Part shown: one piece after another, positions 1 through 11,608 of the stretch | How positions within the stretch are numbered: the stretch's first letter is position 1 | Layout: every line of letters starts with the position of its first letter | NCBI RefSeq assembly: GCF_900465355.1 | Contig: NZ_LS483254.1 | Coordinates: 434,001-498,000 of the forward strand | Source: Candidatus Bipolaricaulis anaerobius | GTDB taxonomy: Bacteria; Bipolaricaulota; Bipolaricaulia; Bipolaricaulales; Bipolaricaulaceae | Length of the DNA stretch: 64,000 nt | Direction of reading: 5' to 3' | Program-made: the position numbers and the translations under genes | Notes under the pieces: model-generated | The model's input: the letters and a program-made list of their open reading frames with translations, nothing else | Database searches by the model: none | What the model was told of the DNA's origin: nothing

Positions 1-121
1 CGAACGCTCCCCGGCGGCGGGAGGCGAGCTCCGGCGGCAGGCCAGGAGGAGGGGAGATCCGCCGCCTTTCCCTCACGTACGCCGCAATGCTCGACCGGGC
101 CAAAGCCACGTAGGGATCCAT
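1..121 (-). CDS. AMMECR1-domain protein, N-terminal fragment
   Basis: Only the first 40 codons lie in the window; the gene continues past the left edge. Read on the minus strand from the ATG at 121, it begins MDPYVALARSSIAAYVRERR and continues into a proline-rich turn and LPPEL. The pattern of LAR near the start, then 'aYv', 'P..lPpeL' and an RxGAF ending is the usual N-terminus of AMMECR1 proteins. That family often accompanies radical SAM (AmmeMemoRadiSam) and Memo proteins and has no settled biochemical role in bacteria. No Shine-Dalgarno sequence is evident. The call rests on motif recognition over a short stretch. Confidence 0.7.
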   Translation of the reverse strand, partial: MDPYVALARSSIAAYVRERRRISPPPGLPPELASRRRGAF

Positions 122-175
122 CGGACTCACGCCCCGCGAGCGTATCCGATCGGGGGGCGGCGTCAACCGCGGCGT

Positions 176-205
176 TTGACGAACTGCCCACTCCCTGGCT
201 AACCT
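176..205 (+). promoter_or_regulatory. Promoter of the LCP gene, near-leaderless
   Basis: TTGACG at 176-181 and TAACCT at 200-205 are separated by 18 bases. The -10 keeps only the conserved T, A and final T. The ATG at 215 is just 9 bases after the -10, so the transcript would carry almost no 5' leader, and no Shine-Dalgarno sequence is present. Confidence 0.45.
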
Positions 206-214
206 CTCCCCGAC

Positions 215-1372
215 ATGCGGCGTGTGGCGATCGCTATCGGGCTTGTCCTGACCGGGGTGGCGGTGACCCTGTTCATCCTGTTCTCCCAGACCGAGGTCAC
301 GCGGACCCTCCGTCAGGGGTCGCCCGTGTACGTGCTGGTGGTGGGGGTGGACGAAGGAGGCCCGAGCACGGCGCACGTGCACTCCGTGGCCGTGGCCGTT
401 GTTCAACCAGGGGGCAGGGCGAGTTGGATCAGCGTGCCGCGGACCCTCACCTGGCCCACCGCAGCCGGCTGGACCTCACTCTATGCCCTGTATCCCTCCG
501 AGGGCATCGCCGGCATGGCCCGCCGCCTGAGCGCGCTCCTCGAGGTCCCCCTCCCCTATTGGGTGGTGATGGACTTCACCGGGCTTCGCACGATGGTGGA
601 CCTGGTCGGGGGGGTGGAGGTGATGGTGGAGACCCGGCTCGTCTACCAGGACCGCTCCCAGAACCTGTTCATCGACATTCCCCCCGGACGACAAACGCTC
701 GACGGGGCGAAGGCGCTCGACTTCGTGCGGTACGAGGACGGCGACGAGCTCGGCCGGCTGGCGCGGCAGCACCAGCTCCTGCGCGCACTGGGGGAGGAGG
801 CACGGGCCATCCCCTCCGCCGCGTGGCGGACCACCGTCGAGGCCATCTACGACGCGGCGCGCACGAACCTCACCCTGTGGGAGGCCCTGGACCTGGCGCG
901 GGCGCTTGGTGACGTCCCCCCGGAGCGGGCAACGTTCGCCATCGTCCCCACCCTCCCCCGGGCTGGAGCGAGTAGTGACCAGATCCCAGATCTGGTGCGG
1001 CTGCGCCGGCTCACCCAGTCCCTCGTCCGCGGGCCGACCTTCCTCACCCGCGACGAGATCCGCGTCCTCGTTCTCAACGGGACGGGCCAGAAGCTCCTCG
1101 CCACGCGGACCGGGGCCTGGCTCGCTGACCGGGGATTCCAGGTGACGGGGACGTCCGATGCTGACCGGTCCAACTACCCCTGCACCTACCTTGTGGTGCG
1201 GGAGGAGGACCGCGCTAAAGGGAAGGCCCTCCTCGAGGCCCTCCCCCCTGGAGTGCAAGGAGGGGTGCAGATCAAGACCGACCGTGAGTTCGACCTGGCA
1301 CGGGTGGGCGGGTGGCCGCAATATACGGACGTGATCCTGATCTTGGGAGCGGGGTTCGATGTCCAATCCTGA
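215..1372 (+). CDS. LytR-CpsA-Psr (LCP) family cell-envelope protein
   Basis: This 385-residue membrane-anchored protein has one N-terminal transmembrane segment (about residues 4-25). An extracellular LCP domain follows (about 40-230), with LVVGVDEGG, DLVGGVEV and LDGAKALDFVRYED followed by an R-rich helix. The C-terminal LytR_C domain (about 285-375) starts at IRVLVLNGTG. LCP enzymes transfer undecaprenyl-linked polymers to peptidoglycan or other envelope acceptors. The Asp usually found after the first strand (SDT-type motif) is replaced here by AHVHS, and the later PRDT motif reads PRTL, so transferase activity is less certain. Its last 14 bases overlap rsfS, so the two are probably co-transcribed. 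Confidence 0.85.
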   Translation: MRRVAIAIGLVLTGVAVTLFILFSQTEVTRTLRQGSPVYVLVVGVDEGGPSTAHVHSVAVAVVQPGGRASWISVPRTLTWPTAAGWTSLYALYPSEGIAGMARRLSALLEVPLPYWVVMDFTGLRTMVDLVGGVEVMVETRLVYQDRSQNLFIDIPPGRQTLDGAKALDFVRYEDGDELGRLARQHQLLRALGEEARAIPSAAWRTTVEAIYDAARTNLTLWEALDLARALGDVPPERATFAIVPTLPRAGASSDQIPDLVRLRRLTQSLVRGPTFLTRDEIRVLVLNGTGQKLLATRTGAWLADRGFQVTGTSDADRSNYPCTYLVVREEDRAKGKALLEALPPGVQGGVQIKTDREFDLARVGGWPQYTDVILILGAGFDVQS

Positions 1373-1724
1373 GCGCGACCTCCTTGATCGGGCCGCGGCC
1401 CTCATCGTTGCCAAGAAAGGAGCCCGACTGACGGTGGTGGATGTGGGTGGATCCTCGATCCCCACCTCGTACTTCCTCATCGCCAGCGGCGAGAACCCGC
1501 TCCACGTAAAGGCCCTCTGTAACGAGCTCCTTTCGAAGCTGCCGCTTGCCCCCCGGCACACCGAGGGGGTGCAGGAGGGCCGGTGGGCGCTTCTTGACTA
1601 CGGCGACTTCATCGTGCATGTCTTCCACGACGAGGTGCGGGCCTTCTACGACATCGAGGGCCTGTGGCCGGAACGACAGGTCGTCCCCTGGCCTGGCTTG
1701 CGCGCCTCCCCTCCCTCGGTATAA
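1359..1724 (+). CDS. rsfS: Ribosomal silencing factor RsfS (Iojap/DUF143)
   Basis: At 121 residues this is full length for the family. RsfS binds uL14 on the large subunit and blocks subunit joining when nutrients are short. Recognisable features are the early VVDVGGSS strand, the TSYFLIASGENPLHVKAL segment (residues about 39-56) and the C-terminal LLDYGDFIVHVFHDEVRAFY block. The start overlaps the LCP gene by 14 bases. The gene ends at a TAA that lies inside the -10 box of the following rRNA promoter, so a large-subunit silencing factor sits directly before the large-subunit rRNA genes. Confidence 0.95.
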   Translation: MSNPERDLLDRAAALIVAKKGARLTVVDVGGSSIPTSYFLIASGENPLHVKALCNELLSKLPLAPRHTEGVQEGRWALLDYGDFIVHVFHDEVRAFYDIEGLWPERQVVPWPGLRASPPSV

Positions 1725-1725
1725 T
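1698..1725 (+). promoter_or_regulatory. rRNA promoter overlapping the rsfS stop codon
   Basis: TTGCGC at 1698-1703 and a perfect TATAAT at 1720-1725 are spaced by 16 bases. The rsfS stop codon (1722-1724) is part of the -10 hexamer. The leader that follows holds a GC hairpin (CCCCTGG pairing with CCAGGGG, about 1740-1760), before the 23S processing stem begins at 1798. Confidence 0.75.
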
Positions 1726-1797
1726 CCCGGTGGTCGTCACCCCTGGATATCCCCCAGGGGGGACGGTGTGCTTGTGGATGATAATCTGGTCCTTGAA

Positions 1798-4872
<3,075 letters not shown>

Positions 4873-4892
4873 CTCAAGGCCGGTTTGGAGAT

Positions 4893-5011
<119 letters not shown>

Positions 5012-5048
5012 TCTTTTTTTTCGCCTCCCCATCCGCTATCCTCGCAGG

Positions 5049-6524
5049 GTGCCCATGACCAAGCCCACGGACCACCTCTCCCTGTACCGCCGGTTCCGCC
5101 CGCAGCGGTTTGGGGAGGTCGTGGGCCAGGACCTCATCGTGGCCACCCTCCGTCGCGCCGTGGCGGGAGGGAGACTCGGTCACGCCTACCTCCTCTCCGG
5201 CCAGCGCGGGGTCGGGAAGACATCGGTGGCGCGGATCCTCGCCCGAGCCGCGAACTGCCTTTCCCCCGAGGATGGGGAGCCCTGCAACCGCTGCGAGTCG
5301 TGCCAGCGCATCCTCCAGGGCCTGGCCCTCGACGTGGTGGAGATCGATGGGGCCTCGAACCGCGGCGTGGATCAGATCCGCCGGCTGCGGGAGGAAGTGG
5401 CCTATGTGCCCGCGGGGAGCCGATACAAGGTATACATCATCGACGAGGTGCACATGCTGACCGGGGAAGCATTCAACGCCCTCCTCAAGACCCTCGAGGA
5501 ACCTCCTCCCCATGTCCTGTTCATCTTCGCCACCACTGAGCCCCACAAGGTCCCCGCCACGGTGATCTCGCGCTGCCAGGCGTTCGAGTTCCAGCCGATA
5601 GCCGAGGACGCGATCGCCCAAGTGTTGGTGACGGTGGCGCAAAGGGAGGGGATCGCCCTCGCTCCCACGGCGGCCGAGCTCATCGCCCGACGCAGCCGGG
5701 GGGCGCTGCGGGATGCCCTCGTCGTTCTCGACCAGCTCGGCCACGCCGGTGAGGTGACGGAGGAGGCGGTGGTGGACCTCCTCGGGCTCCCTCCCCTCTC
5801 GCTGGTGGACGGGTTCCTCGAGGCCCTGGTCGGGCGTGATGCGGACCAAGCGCTCGCGATCGTGGCCGACCTCTCGACCCGGGGGCGGGACCTCGCCCTG
5901 TTCCTCGAGGAGGCGGCGAGCCGGGCCCGGGACCGGATCATCGCCGGTGAGGCCGCGCTCATCCCCCTCGCCCAGCGCCTGATCGAGCTCCGGGGGGAGC
6001 TGGGCCGGGCGTTCTCCCGCCGCCTCCACCTGGAGGTGGCGATCGTCGGCCTGTGCGGTCCGCCGCGAGCGGGGGCGGGAGAGCCCCGTTCGCCAGGACC
6101 CGTCCGCGAAGCGGAGCCCCCCCCGTCCGCCCCCCCTCCTTCCGAGCGGGACAGGGAACCCCGGGAGGCGCTGCAGGAGGCGATGCCCCCTCGGCCGGAG
6201 ACATGGGAGGCGATGCTCCAGGCCGTCCTCGACGAGCGGGTGGCGGTGGCGGCGTTCCTCGCCCCCGCCGAGGTGATGTGGGCCGATGGCCTCCTTACGG
6301 TCCGTCTCCCCCCCGATTGCGGATACCATTATGAGTCGCTCCTCGAGCCCGCGGTTCGCGACTACGTGGAGGCCACGGCGCACAAGTTCTTCGCCCCGCT
6401 CCTCGCCGTGCAGTTCGTGTGGGCCGGGGCCCATCCTAAGCCTTCGCTCGAGGAAGGGGCGCGGATCCTCGCCAAGGCAGTGGAAGGAAGGATCCTCGGG
6501 GAGGGTGATGATGGGAGCAAGTGA
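5049..6524 (+). CDS. dnaX: DNA polymerase III subunit gamma/tau
   Basis: This is the clamp-loader ATPase that loads the sliding clamp and tethers polymerase cores. It starts at GTG 5049, or six bases later at ATG 5055. Counting from the ATG, Walker A is GQRGVGKTS (about 49-57). Zinc-binding cysteines fall at 68, 77, 80 and 83, and Walker B/DEAH-like IIDEVHML at about 128-135, followed by the SRC sensor motif (ISRCQAF). At about 490 residues it is tau-like in length, with a proline-rich hinge near 350-375 and a short C-terminal domain. A TATCCT -10-like box ends 6 bases before the GTG. It overlaps ebfC by 14 bases in the usual dnaX-ebfC-recR order. Confidence 0.95.
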   Translation: MPMTKPTDHLSLYRRFRPQRFGEVVGQDLIVATLRRAVAGGRLGHAYLLSGQRGVGKTSVARILARAANCLSPEDGEPCNRCESCQRILQGLALDVVEIDGASNRGVDQIRRLREEVAYVPAGSRYKVYIIDEVHMLTGEAFNALLKTLEEPPPHVLFIFATTEPHKVPATVISRCQAFEFQPIAEDAIAQVLVTVAQREGIALAPTAAELIARRSRGALRDALVVLDQLGHAGEVTEEAVVDLLGLPPLSLVDGFLEALVGRDADQALAIVADLSTRGRDLALFLEEAASRARDRIIAGEAALIPLAQRLIELRGELGRAFSRRLHLEVAIVGLCGPPRAGAGEPRSPGPVREAEPPPSAPPPSERDREPREALQEAMPPRPETWEAMLQAVLDERVAVAAFLAPAEVMWADGLLTVRLPPDCGYHYESLLEPAVRDYVEATAHKFFAPLLAVQFVWAGAHPKPSLEEGARILAKAVEGRILGEGDDGSK

Positions 6525-6828
6525 TCTGCGGAACCTGATGAAGGAAGCGCAGCGGTTGCAGGCCGAGGTCGCGGAGAACCAGAAGAAGCTCGCCGCGGCG
6601 GAGGTCGAGGCGACCGCGGGCGGTGGCGTGGTCAAGGCCGTGGTCACCGGACATGGGGACCTCCTGAGGGTCGAGATCTCCCCCGAGGTAGCGCGCCCCG
6701 AGGACGTGGACCTCCTGGCTGACCTCATCGTCGCGGCGGTGCGCGAGGCCCAGGCGAAAGCGAAGGAACTGGCCCACCAGACGATGGCCCCCCTGGCGCG
6801 GCTCCTCCCCCCCGGGTTCGGTCCATGA
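6511..6828 (+). CDS. ebfC: YbaB/EbfC nucleoid-associated protein
   Basis: A roughly 105-residue DNA-binding protein of the YbaB/EbfC family, found between dnaX and recR in many bacteria. The N-terminal helix (DLRNLMKEAQRLQAEV) and the GGGVVKAVVTGHGDLLRVEIS strands are typical, and a C-terminal helix rich in Ala and Lys follows. ATG 6511 is preferred because a GGGGAGG ribosome-binding site ends 6 bases before it. ATG 6508 and GTG 6505 are in frame but crowd that site. The stop overlaps the recR start (ATGA). Confidence 0.9.
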   Translation: MGASDLRNLMKEAQRLQAEVAENQKKLAAAEVEATAGGGVVKAVVTGHGDLLRVEISPEVARPEDVDLLADLIVAAVREAQAKAKELAHQTMAPLARLLPPGFGP

Positions 6829-7409
6829 GCGAGCCCCTCGAGGAGCTCCTCGGGGCCCTGTCCCGCCTCCCGGGGATCGGCCGCCGCTCGGCGGAGAGGA
6901 TCGCGTTCTTCCTCCTCGCCAAGCCGGGGGAGGGGAAGCGGCTTGCGGAGGCCCTCGCCGGGCTCGATCGGATCGGGCGCTGCCCCCAGTGTGGGAACTT
7001 CGCGAGCGACGGCCTCTGCTCGATCTGCCGGGATCCGAAGCGCGACGGGGCCACGCTCTGCGTCGTCGCCCGCCCATGGGAGATCCCCCACCTCGAGCGC
7101 ACCGGGGAGTACCGTGGCCGGTACCACGTGCTGGGCGGGCTCGTTTCTCCCAGCCAGGACATCGGCCCCGAGGACCTCGCCGTGGCGGGCCTCGTGGAGC
7201 GGGTGAAGGCAGAGGGCGTGCGGGAGGTGATCCTCGCCCTTGAGCCCAAGCTGGAAGGCGACCTCACCGCGATGCATCTCCTGCGGGTCCTCAAGCCGCT
7301 GGGGATCGCGGTGTCGCAGCTTGCCCACGGGATCCCAGTGGGGCGGGATCTCGAATCGGCCGACGAGCTCACCCTCGGCCGTGCCCTCAAGGGCCGCACC
7401 CCTCTCTAG
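6825..7409 (+). CDS. recR: Recombination mediator RecR
   Basis: This 194-residue protein has the full RecR layout. An N-terminal helix-hairpin-helix comes first (LSRLPGIGRRSAERIAF, about 12-28), then a zinc finger with Cys 53, 56, 65 and 68, and a Toprim domain (LCVVARPWEIPHLE onward). The C-terminal segment includes GIPVGRDLESADELTLGRAL. RecR works with RecO and RecF to load RecA at gaps. Start and stop are tied to ebfC by ATGA overlap, giving a dnaX-ebfC-recR operon. Confidence 0.96.
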   Translation: MSEPLEELLGALSRLPGIGRRSAERIAFFLLAKPGEGKRLAEALAGLDRIGRCPQCGNFASDGLCSICRDPKRDGATLCVVARPWEIPHLERTGEYRGRYHVLGGLVSPSQDIGPEDLAVAGLVERVKAEGVREVILALEPKLEGDLTAMHLLRVLKPLGIAVSQLAHGIPVGRDLESADELTLGRALKGRTPL

Positions 7410-7410
7410 C

Positions 7411-7486
7411 TGGTACGCCCGGCAGGATTTGAACCTGCGTCCTCTGCCTCCGCAGGGCAGCGCTCTATCCCCTGAGCTACGGGCGC
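7411..7486 (-). tRNA. tRNA-Arg (anticodon GCG)
   Basis: A complete cloverleaf read on the minus strand. The acceptor GCGCCCG pairs with CGGGCGT, the anticodon stem is CTGCC/GGCAG, and the loop CTGCGGA gives anticodon GCG. The T-loop is TTCAAAT, and the discriminator A is followed by an encoded CCA. GCG for Arg CGC/CGU codons is unusual in bacteria, which normally use ACG modified to ICG. Confidence 0.93.
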
Positions 7487-7559
7487 ACAAGATCGGTGAT
7501 CAGTGTACAGCGCAGCAGTTCTCGGTTCACACCCATCGAAGGACCGGCGGCTGCGCCTC

Positions 7560-7646
7560 TGGCGGAGGGACGGGGATTCGAACCCCGAAGGCCTTTCAGC
7601 CGTACCGGTTTTCGAGACCGGCTCCTTGCCGTTCGGACATCCCTCC
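7560..7646 (-). tRNA. tRNA-Ser (anticodon CGA)
   Basis: A class II tRNA with a long variable arm, read on the minus strand. The acceptor GGAGGGA pairs with TCCCTCC. The anticodon stem is CCGGT/ACCGG with loop CTCGAAA, giving CGA for UCG codons. CCA is encoded. It lies 73 bases upstream of tRNA-Arg in the same orientation. Confidence 0.94.
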
Positions 7647-7693
7647 GCTCCCGAGTATCGTCCGATCGGGGGGACGCGTCAACGGAACGCCGA

Positions 7694-8527
7694 TCAGGAA
7701 CGCTGGGACAGGATCCCGGCCATCACCAGGGCTGCCCCCACCCCCTGGACGGGATGAAGCATTTCGCCGCGGAGCAACCACCCACCGAGCGCGGCGAACA
7801 CGGGCTCCATGGCGAGCACGGTCGCCATCCGCGCGGCCGACGTCCGCTGCCCCGCCCAGAGGACGAGGGCGAACGCCCCGGTCGTGGCCAGCGCGGAGGT
7901 CACCCCCACCGCAACCCACACCTGCGATGAGAACGCGAACGCGATCTCCCCGTGCCACCCCGCCCCGGCGAGGGAGAGGAGGGCAACGAGGCCGAGCTGC
8001 GGGGCGAGGAGGGTCCGGGGATCGCCGGCCTTGGCGTACCGGTCGAGGAGGACGAGGTGCACCGCGAACGCGACGGCGCACAGGGCCGTCAGGCCATCGC
8101 CAGTCCACGTCCCCCCCGCGAGCGACCCTCCGCCGAGGGTGAGGAGGGCCAGCCCAACCGCGGCCAGGGCGACCCCTCCCCACGTCCTCCCGCTCGGCCG
8201 GCGCCCGAACGCCCACCCCACCACCGGGACGAGGACCACGGACAGCCCTGTAATGAGGCCCGACTTCTGGGCGGTGGTGTAGAGGAGCCCCCACGTCTGG
8301 AGGAGGTACCCCCCACACAGGGCGAGCCCGAGGATCCCTCCCCAGCGCCAGTTGTTCCCAGAGCGAGCTTCTCGCCGTCCAACGAGGAACGGAAGGGCGA
8401 GAAGCGTCGCCAGGCTGAACCGCAGGGCGAGGAACCACAACGGACCGACCTCCTGGAGGGCATCCTTCACCAGGACGAACGTCCACCCCCACACCGCGCT
8501 GGTGAGGAGGAGGGCCAACGTTGCCAT
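7694..8527 (-). CDS. EamA/DMT-family transporter
   Basis: A membrane protein of about 277 residues with roughly ten hydrophobic segments in two EamA repeats, beginning [20 protein letters not shown]. The first repeat contains the typical PLWFLALRFSLATL and the second ends with EPVFAALGGWLL and GAALVMAGIL. Substrates of this drug/metabolite transporter superfamily cannot be read from sequence; exporters of amino acids or metabolites are common. The ATG at 8527 overlaps the ychF stop by one base (TAATG), so it is translated from the same message. Confidence 0.85.
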   Translation of the reverse strand: MATLALLLTSAVWGWTFVLVKDALQEVGPLWFLALRFSLATLLALPFLVGRREARSGNNWRWGGILGLALCGGYLLQTWGLLYTTAQKSGLITGLSVVLVPVVGWAFGRRPSGRTWGGVALAAVGLALLTLGGGSLAGGTWTGDGLTALCAVAFAVHLVLLDRYAKAGDPRTLLAPQLGLVALLSLAGAGWHGEIAFAFSSQVWVAVGVTSALATTGAFALVLWAGQRTSAARMATVLAMEPVFAALGGWLLRGEMLHPVQGVGAALVMAGILSQRS

Positions 8528-9615
8528 TAGGCGGAGATGAAATGGATGACGTCGCCGTCCTGGACTGTGTAGTCGCGGCCAGCGCGGTGGACCCGGCCCG
8601 CCTCGCGGAGCGCCCGCTCGGAGCCCGCGGCGAGGAGGTCCGCCAGGGGCATGACCTCCGCCAAGACGAACCGGTCGCGGAAGTCGGTGTGGATCGCCGC
8701 CCCCGCGTCGGGGGCCTTCGTCCCAGCAGGGACCGTCCACGCCCGCACCTCAGGCCCCTCCACTGTGTAGAACGTGATCACGGCGAGGAGCCGGTACGCC
8801 TCGCGTACGAGGCGGACGAGGGCCGACTCGGTGAGGCCGTATTCCTGGAGGAACGCCTGCCGCTCCCCTTCCTCGGGGCACGCCTCCCCGAGTTCGGCCT
8901 CGAGCTTCCCCCGCACGATGATCCACCCCGCCCCGCTCTCGCGGGCGACCTCCGCCACCGCCCGCGACAGGTCGTTTTCGCCGGCGTCATCCACGTTGGC
9001 CACGAACAGGACGGGCTTTGAGGTGAGGGGCGCCAGCTCGCGGAGGAGGGGCATCTCCTGGGCGGAGAAGCGAAGCGTGCGGATCGCCTTCCCGTCACGC
9101 ACGGCATCCAGGAGACGATCCAGCAGGGCGACCTCCTCCTGCGCAGGCTTATCCCCGGTGCGGGCGGCCTTCGCCGTCCGCTCCCGCCGCCGCTCGAGGG
9201 TCTCCCGGTCCTTGGCGAGGAGCTCCCCTTCCACGACCTGGATGTCGCGGCGCACATCGAGCTCCCCCATGGGGTGGGCGATGTCCGGGTCCGGGAAACA
9301 GCGCACGACGTGGAGGATCGCCTCCACCCCCCGGATCTCGGCGAGGAACTGATTCCCCAATCCCTCCCCCTGCGATGCCCCCTCCACCAGGCCGGCGATG
9401 TCCACCACCTCGATCGTCGTCGGGACCTTCTTCTTCCCGGGGAACAGGGCATGGAGGCGGTCCAGCCGCTCGTCGGGGACGGAGGCGACCCCGTGGTGGG
9501 GCTCGATCGTGCAGAACGGGTAGGCCTCGACCCGCGCCCCGGCCAGGGTGAGGGCGTTGAAGATCGTGGACTTCCCCGCGTTGGGGAGCCCCACCAGGCC
9601 GAAGCTCCGGCTCAC
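8527..9615 (-). CDS. ychF: Redox-regulated ATPase YchF (Obg-family)
   Basis: At 362 residues this is the normal length. The protein begins (GTG start at 9615) with [21 protein letters not shown], containing the P-loop [31 protein letters not shown] is the G3/switch region, and the nucleotide-specificity region lies at about residue 200 ([13 protein letters not shown]). A C-terminal TGS domain ([22 protein letters not shown]) closes it. YchF prefers ATP over GTP and binds the ribosome and stress factors. The GTG start overlaps the sucD stop by GTGA, so sucD, ychF and eamA form one transcription unit. Confidence 0.95.
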   Translation of the reverse strand: MSRSFGLVGLPNAGKSTIFNALTLAGARVEAYPFCTIEPHHGVASVPDERLDRLHALFPGKKKVPTTIEVVDIAGLVEGASQGEGLGNQFLAEIRGVEAILHVVRCFPDPDIAHPMGELDVRRDIQVVEGELLAKDRETLERRRERTAKAARTGDKPAQEEVALLDRLLDAVRDGKAIRTLRFSAQEMPLLRELAPLTSKPVLFVANVDDAGENDLSRAVAEVARESGAGWIIVRGKLEAELGEACPEEGERQAFLQEYGLTESALVRLVREAYRLLAVITFYTVEGPEVRAWTVPAGTKAPDAGAAIHTDFRDRFVLAEVMPLADLLAAGSERALREAGRVHRAGRDYTVQDGDVIHFISA

Positions 9616-10481
9616 CGAAGGGCCTCCTGGACGAGGCGGGCGACCTCGGTCGGGGTGCGGGCGACGGGAATCCCCGCTTTCTCCAGCCGGTCCGCCTTTG
9701 CCTGGGCGGTATCGTCTCCGCCGGTCACGATCGCCCCGGCGTGGCCCATCCGCTTCCCCGGCGGGGCCGAGAAGCCGGCGATGTAGGCGACGAGGGGCTT
9801 CGTCCCGTTCTCCGCCCACCACCGCGCTGCCTCATCCTCCGCCCCCCCTCCGATCTCCCCCATGAGGACGACCGCCTCCGTCTCGGGATCGTCCTCGAAC
9901 AGGGGGAGGAGGTCCACGAACGAGCTCCCGATGATCGGGTCGCCCCCGATCCCGACCACCGTGGACTGCCCGATCCCGGCCTGGGAAAGGTGGTGGGCGA
10001 TCTCGTAGGTGAGGGTCCCCGAGCGGGACACGATCCCCACCGGTCCGGGGATGAACGCGGCGGGCGGGATGACGCCCATCTTGGCCTGGCCGGGGGAGAT
10101 CACCCCGGGACAGTTGGGGCCGATCAACCGGACCGGGTAGGCGCGGAGGAGGTGGTAGGTGGGGAGCATGGCGTGGAGCGGGATCCCCTCCGTGATGCAT
10201 ACGAGGAGAGGGATCCCCGCGGCCGCCCCTTCGAGCAAGGCCTCCGGGGCGAACGCGGCTGGGACGAACAGGACCGAGGCATCAACCCGCTCGGCCTCCA
10301 CTGCCTCGGCCACCGCGTCGTACACCGGGATCCCGTCGAGGGACGTCCCCCCCTTGCCGGGGGTGACCCCAGCCACGACCTTCGTCCCGTACGCCACCAT
10401 CTGCCGGGTGTGGAACGCCCCCTCGCTTCCGGTGATGCCCTGGACAAGCACCTTCGTGTCCGCGTCAACAAGGATCGCCAC
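9612..10481 (-). CDS. sucD: Succinyl-CoA ligase (ADP/GDP-forming), alpha subunit
   Basis: A 289-residue alpha subunit that binds CoA and carries the phosphorylated His during succinyl-CoA to succinate conversion. The N-terminal CoA-binding Rossmann fold ([18 protein letters not shown]) is followed by [11 protein letters not shown]. The active-site His is about residue 247 in [16 protein letters not shown] 10481 is chosen because AAAGGGGG precedes it closely. The usual partner sucC is not adjacent and not in the window; sucD instead leads a ychF-eamA unit. A related NDP-forming acyl-CoA synthetase role is less likely given the length. Confidence 0.92.
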   Translation of the reverse strand: MAILVDADTKVLVQGITGSEGAFHTRQMVAYGTKVVAGVTPGKGGTSLDGIPVYDAVAEAVEAERVDASVLFVPAAFAPEALLEGAAAGIPLLVCITEGIPLHAMLPTYHLLRAYPVRLIGPNCPGVISPGQAKMGVIPPAAFIPGPVGIVSRSGTLTYEIAHHLSQAGIGQSTVVGIGGDPIIGSSFVDLLPLFEDDPETEAVVLMGEIGGGAEDEAARWWAENGTKPLVAYIAGFSAPPGKRMGHAGAIVTGGDDTAQAKADRLEKAGIPVARTPTEVARLVQEALR

Positions 10482-10515
10482 GGTCCCCCTTTCGCTGCAC
10501 AAGGATCACACCCTG

Positions 10516-10545
10516 AGGATACGAAGGAGGTGAGGGCCTAGGCAA
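10516..10545 (-). promoter_or_regulatory. Promoter of sucD-ychF-eamA
   Basis: On the minus strand TTGCCT (10545-10540) and TATCCT (10521-10516) are separated by 18 bases. They lie 35 bases ahead of the sucD start and diverge from the ABC-transporter promoter on the other strand. Confidence 0.5.
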
Positions 10546-10589
10546 CCTGCAGTCCGGCACGGGTCCCGATCGCCATGGGGGGTCCGTGC

Positions 10590-10618
10590 TTGACACACTG
10601 CGGGGAGGCGGGTATAAA
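10590..10618 (+). promoter_or_regulatory. Strong promoter of the peptide ABC operon
   Basis: A consensus TTGACA at 10590-10595 and TATAAA at 10613-10618 with a 17-base spacer. The ATG of the first permease is 12 bases past the -10 with no Shine-Dalgarno sequence, so the transcript would have a leader of about 5 bases or less. Confidence 0.8.
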
Positions 10619-10630
10619 CCCGCCGCTCGG

Positions 10631-11608
10631 ATGATCCAGTACCTCATACGGCGGCTGCTGTGGGCGATCCCAGTTCTCCTGGCGATCATGGTGGTCACGT
10701 TCTTCCTCGCCCGCGCCATCCCCGGAGGTCCGTTCGATTTTGCTGGTGAAAAACAGCTTCCTGAGTCGGTCCGCAAGAATCTGGAACGGAAGTACGGCCT
10801 GGACCGGCCGATGTACGTGCAGCTCGGGAAGTGGATCTGGGATGGGATCCGGTTCGACTTTGGCCCATCCTACGCTTCGAGATCCCAGACCGTGAACGAC
10901 ATCCTCAAGCGCACGTTCCCGATCTCCTTCCAGCTCGGTTTTCTCGCCCTGCTTTTCGCTTTGCTTATTGGGATCCCTCTCGGGACGATCGCGGCCGTGA
11001 AGCAGAACTCGCCCATCGACTATGGGGCGACCTTCCTGGCCATCCTCGGGGTGTCCATGCCCACCATGATGACCGGCCCGCTCTTGATGTGGGTATTCGC
11101 CATCATCCTGGGCTGGCTGCCGACGGCGCGGTGGGGGACGGACTACACGCAACTGTACCTTGGGTTCTTCCCCAACATCTTCTCAGGGAAGTTCTGGCTC
11201 CATGCGATCCTTCCTGCGGTCACCCTTGGGCTGGCGTACTCCGCATCCATCGCCCGCCTCACCCGGGCGAGCCTCCTCCAGGTCATCCGCGAGGACTACA
11301 TCAAGACGGCCTACGCGAAGGGCCTCCCGGCACGGCGTACGATCATCGTCCATGGCCTGCGGAACAGCCTGATCCCCGTCGCGACCGTGCTCGGCCCGAT
11401 GTTCGCCGGCATCGTGACCGGGAGCTTGGTCGTTGAACAGATCTTCGGCATCGCGGGCATGGGGAAGTACTTCGTGACGGCTATCACCAACCGCGACTAC
11501 CCGATGATCATGGGGTCAGTCCTCGTCTATTCGGTGCTCCTTGTCGCTGCCAACATCGTTGTGGACGTGAGCTACGCCTGGCTCGATCCTCGCATTCGGT
11601 ACGACTGA
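10631..11608 (+). CDS. ABC transporter permease, DppB/OppB type
   Basis: A 325-residue inner-membrane permease of the family-5 (peptide/nickel) importers. It opens with MIQYLIRRLLWAIPVLL, the standard first membrane helix, followed by FFLARAIPGGPF. The EAA loop that contacts the ATPase is in the segment REDYIKTAYAKGLPARR, near residue 225, and the protein ends in LDPRIRYD as most DppB proteins do. Its stop overlaps the next gene. No ATPase gene is present in this operon, so the transporter must borrow an ATPase encoded elsewhere. Confidence 0.93.
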   Translation: MIQYLIRRLLWAIPVLLAIMVVTFFLARAIPGGPFDFAGEKQLPESVRKNLERKYGLDRPMYVQLGKWIWDGIRFDFGPSYASRSQTVNDILKRTFPISFQLGFLALLFALLIGIPLGTIAAVKQNSPIDYGATFLAILGVSMPTMMTGPLLMWVFAIILGWLPTARWGTDYTQLYLGFFPNIFSGKFWLHAILPAVTLGLAYSASIARLTRASLLQVIREDYIKTAYAKGLPARRTIIVHGLRNSLIPVATVLGPMFAGIVTGSLVVEQIFGIAGMGKYFVTAITNRDYPMIMGSVLVYSVLLVAANIVVDVSYAWLDPRIRYD

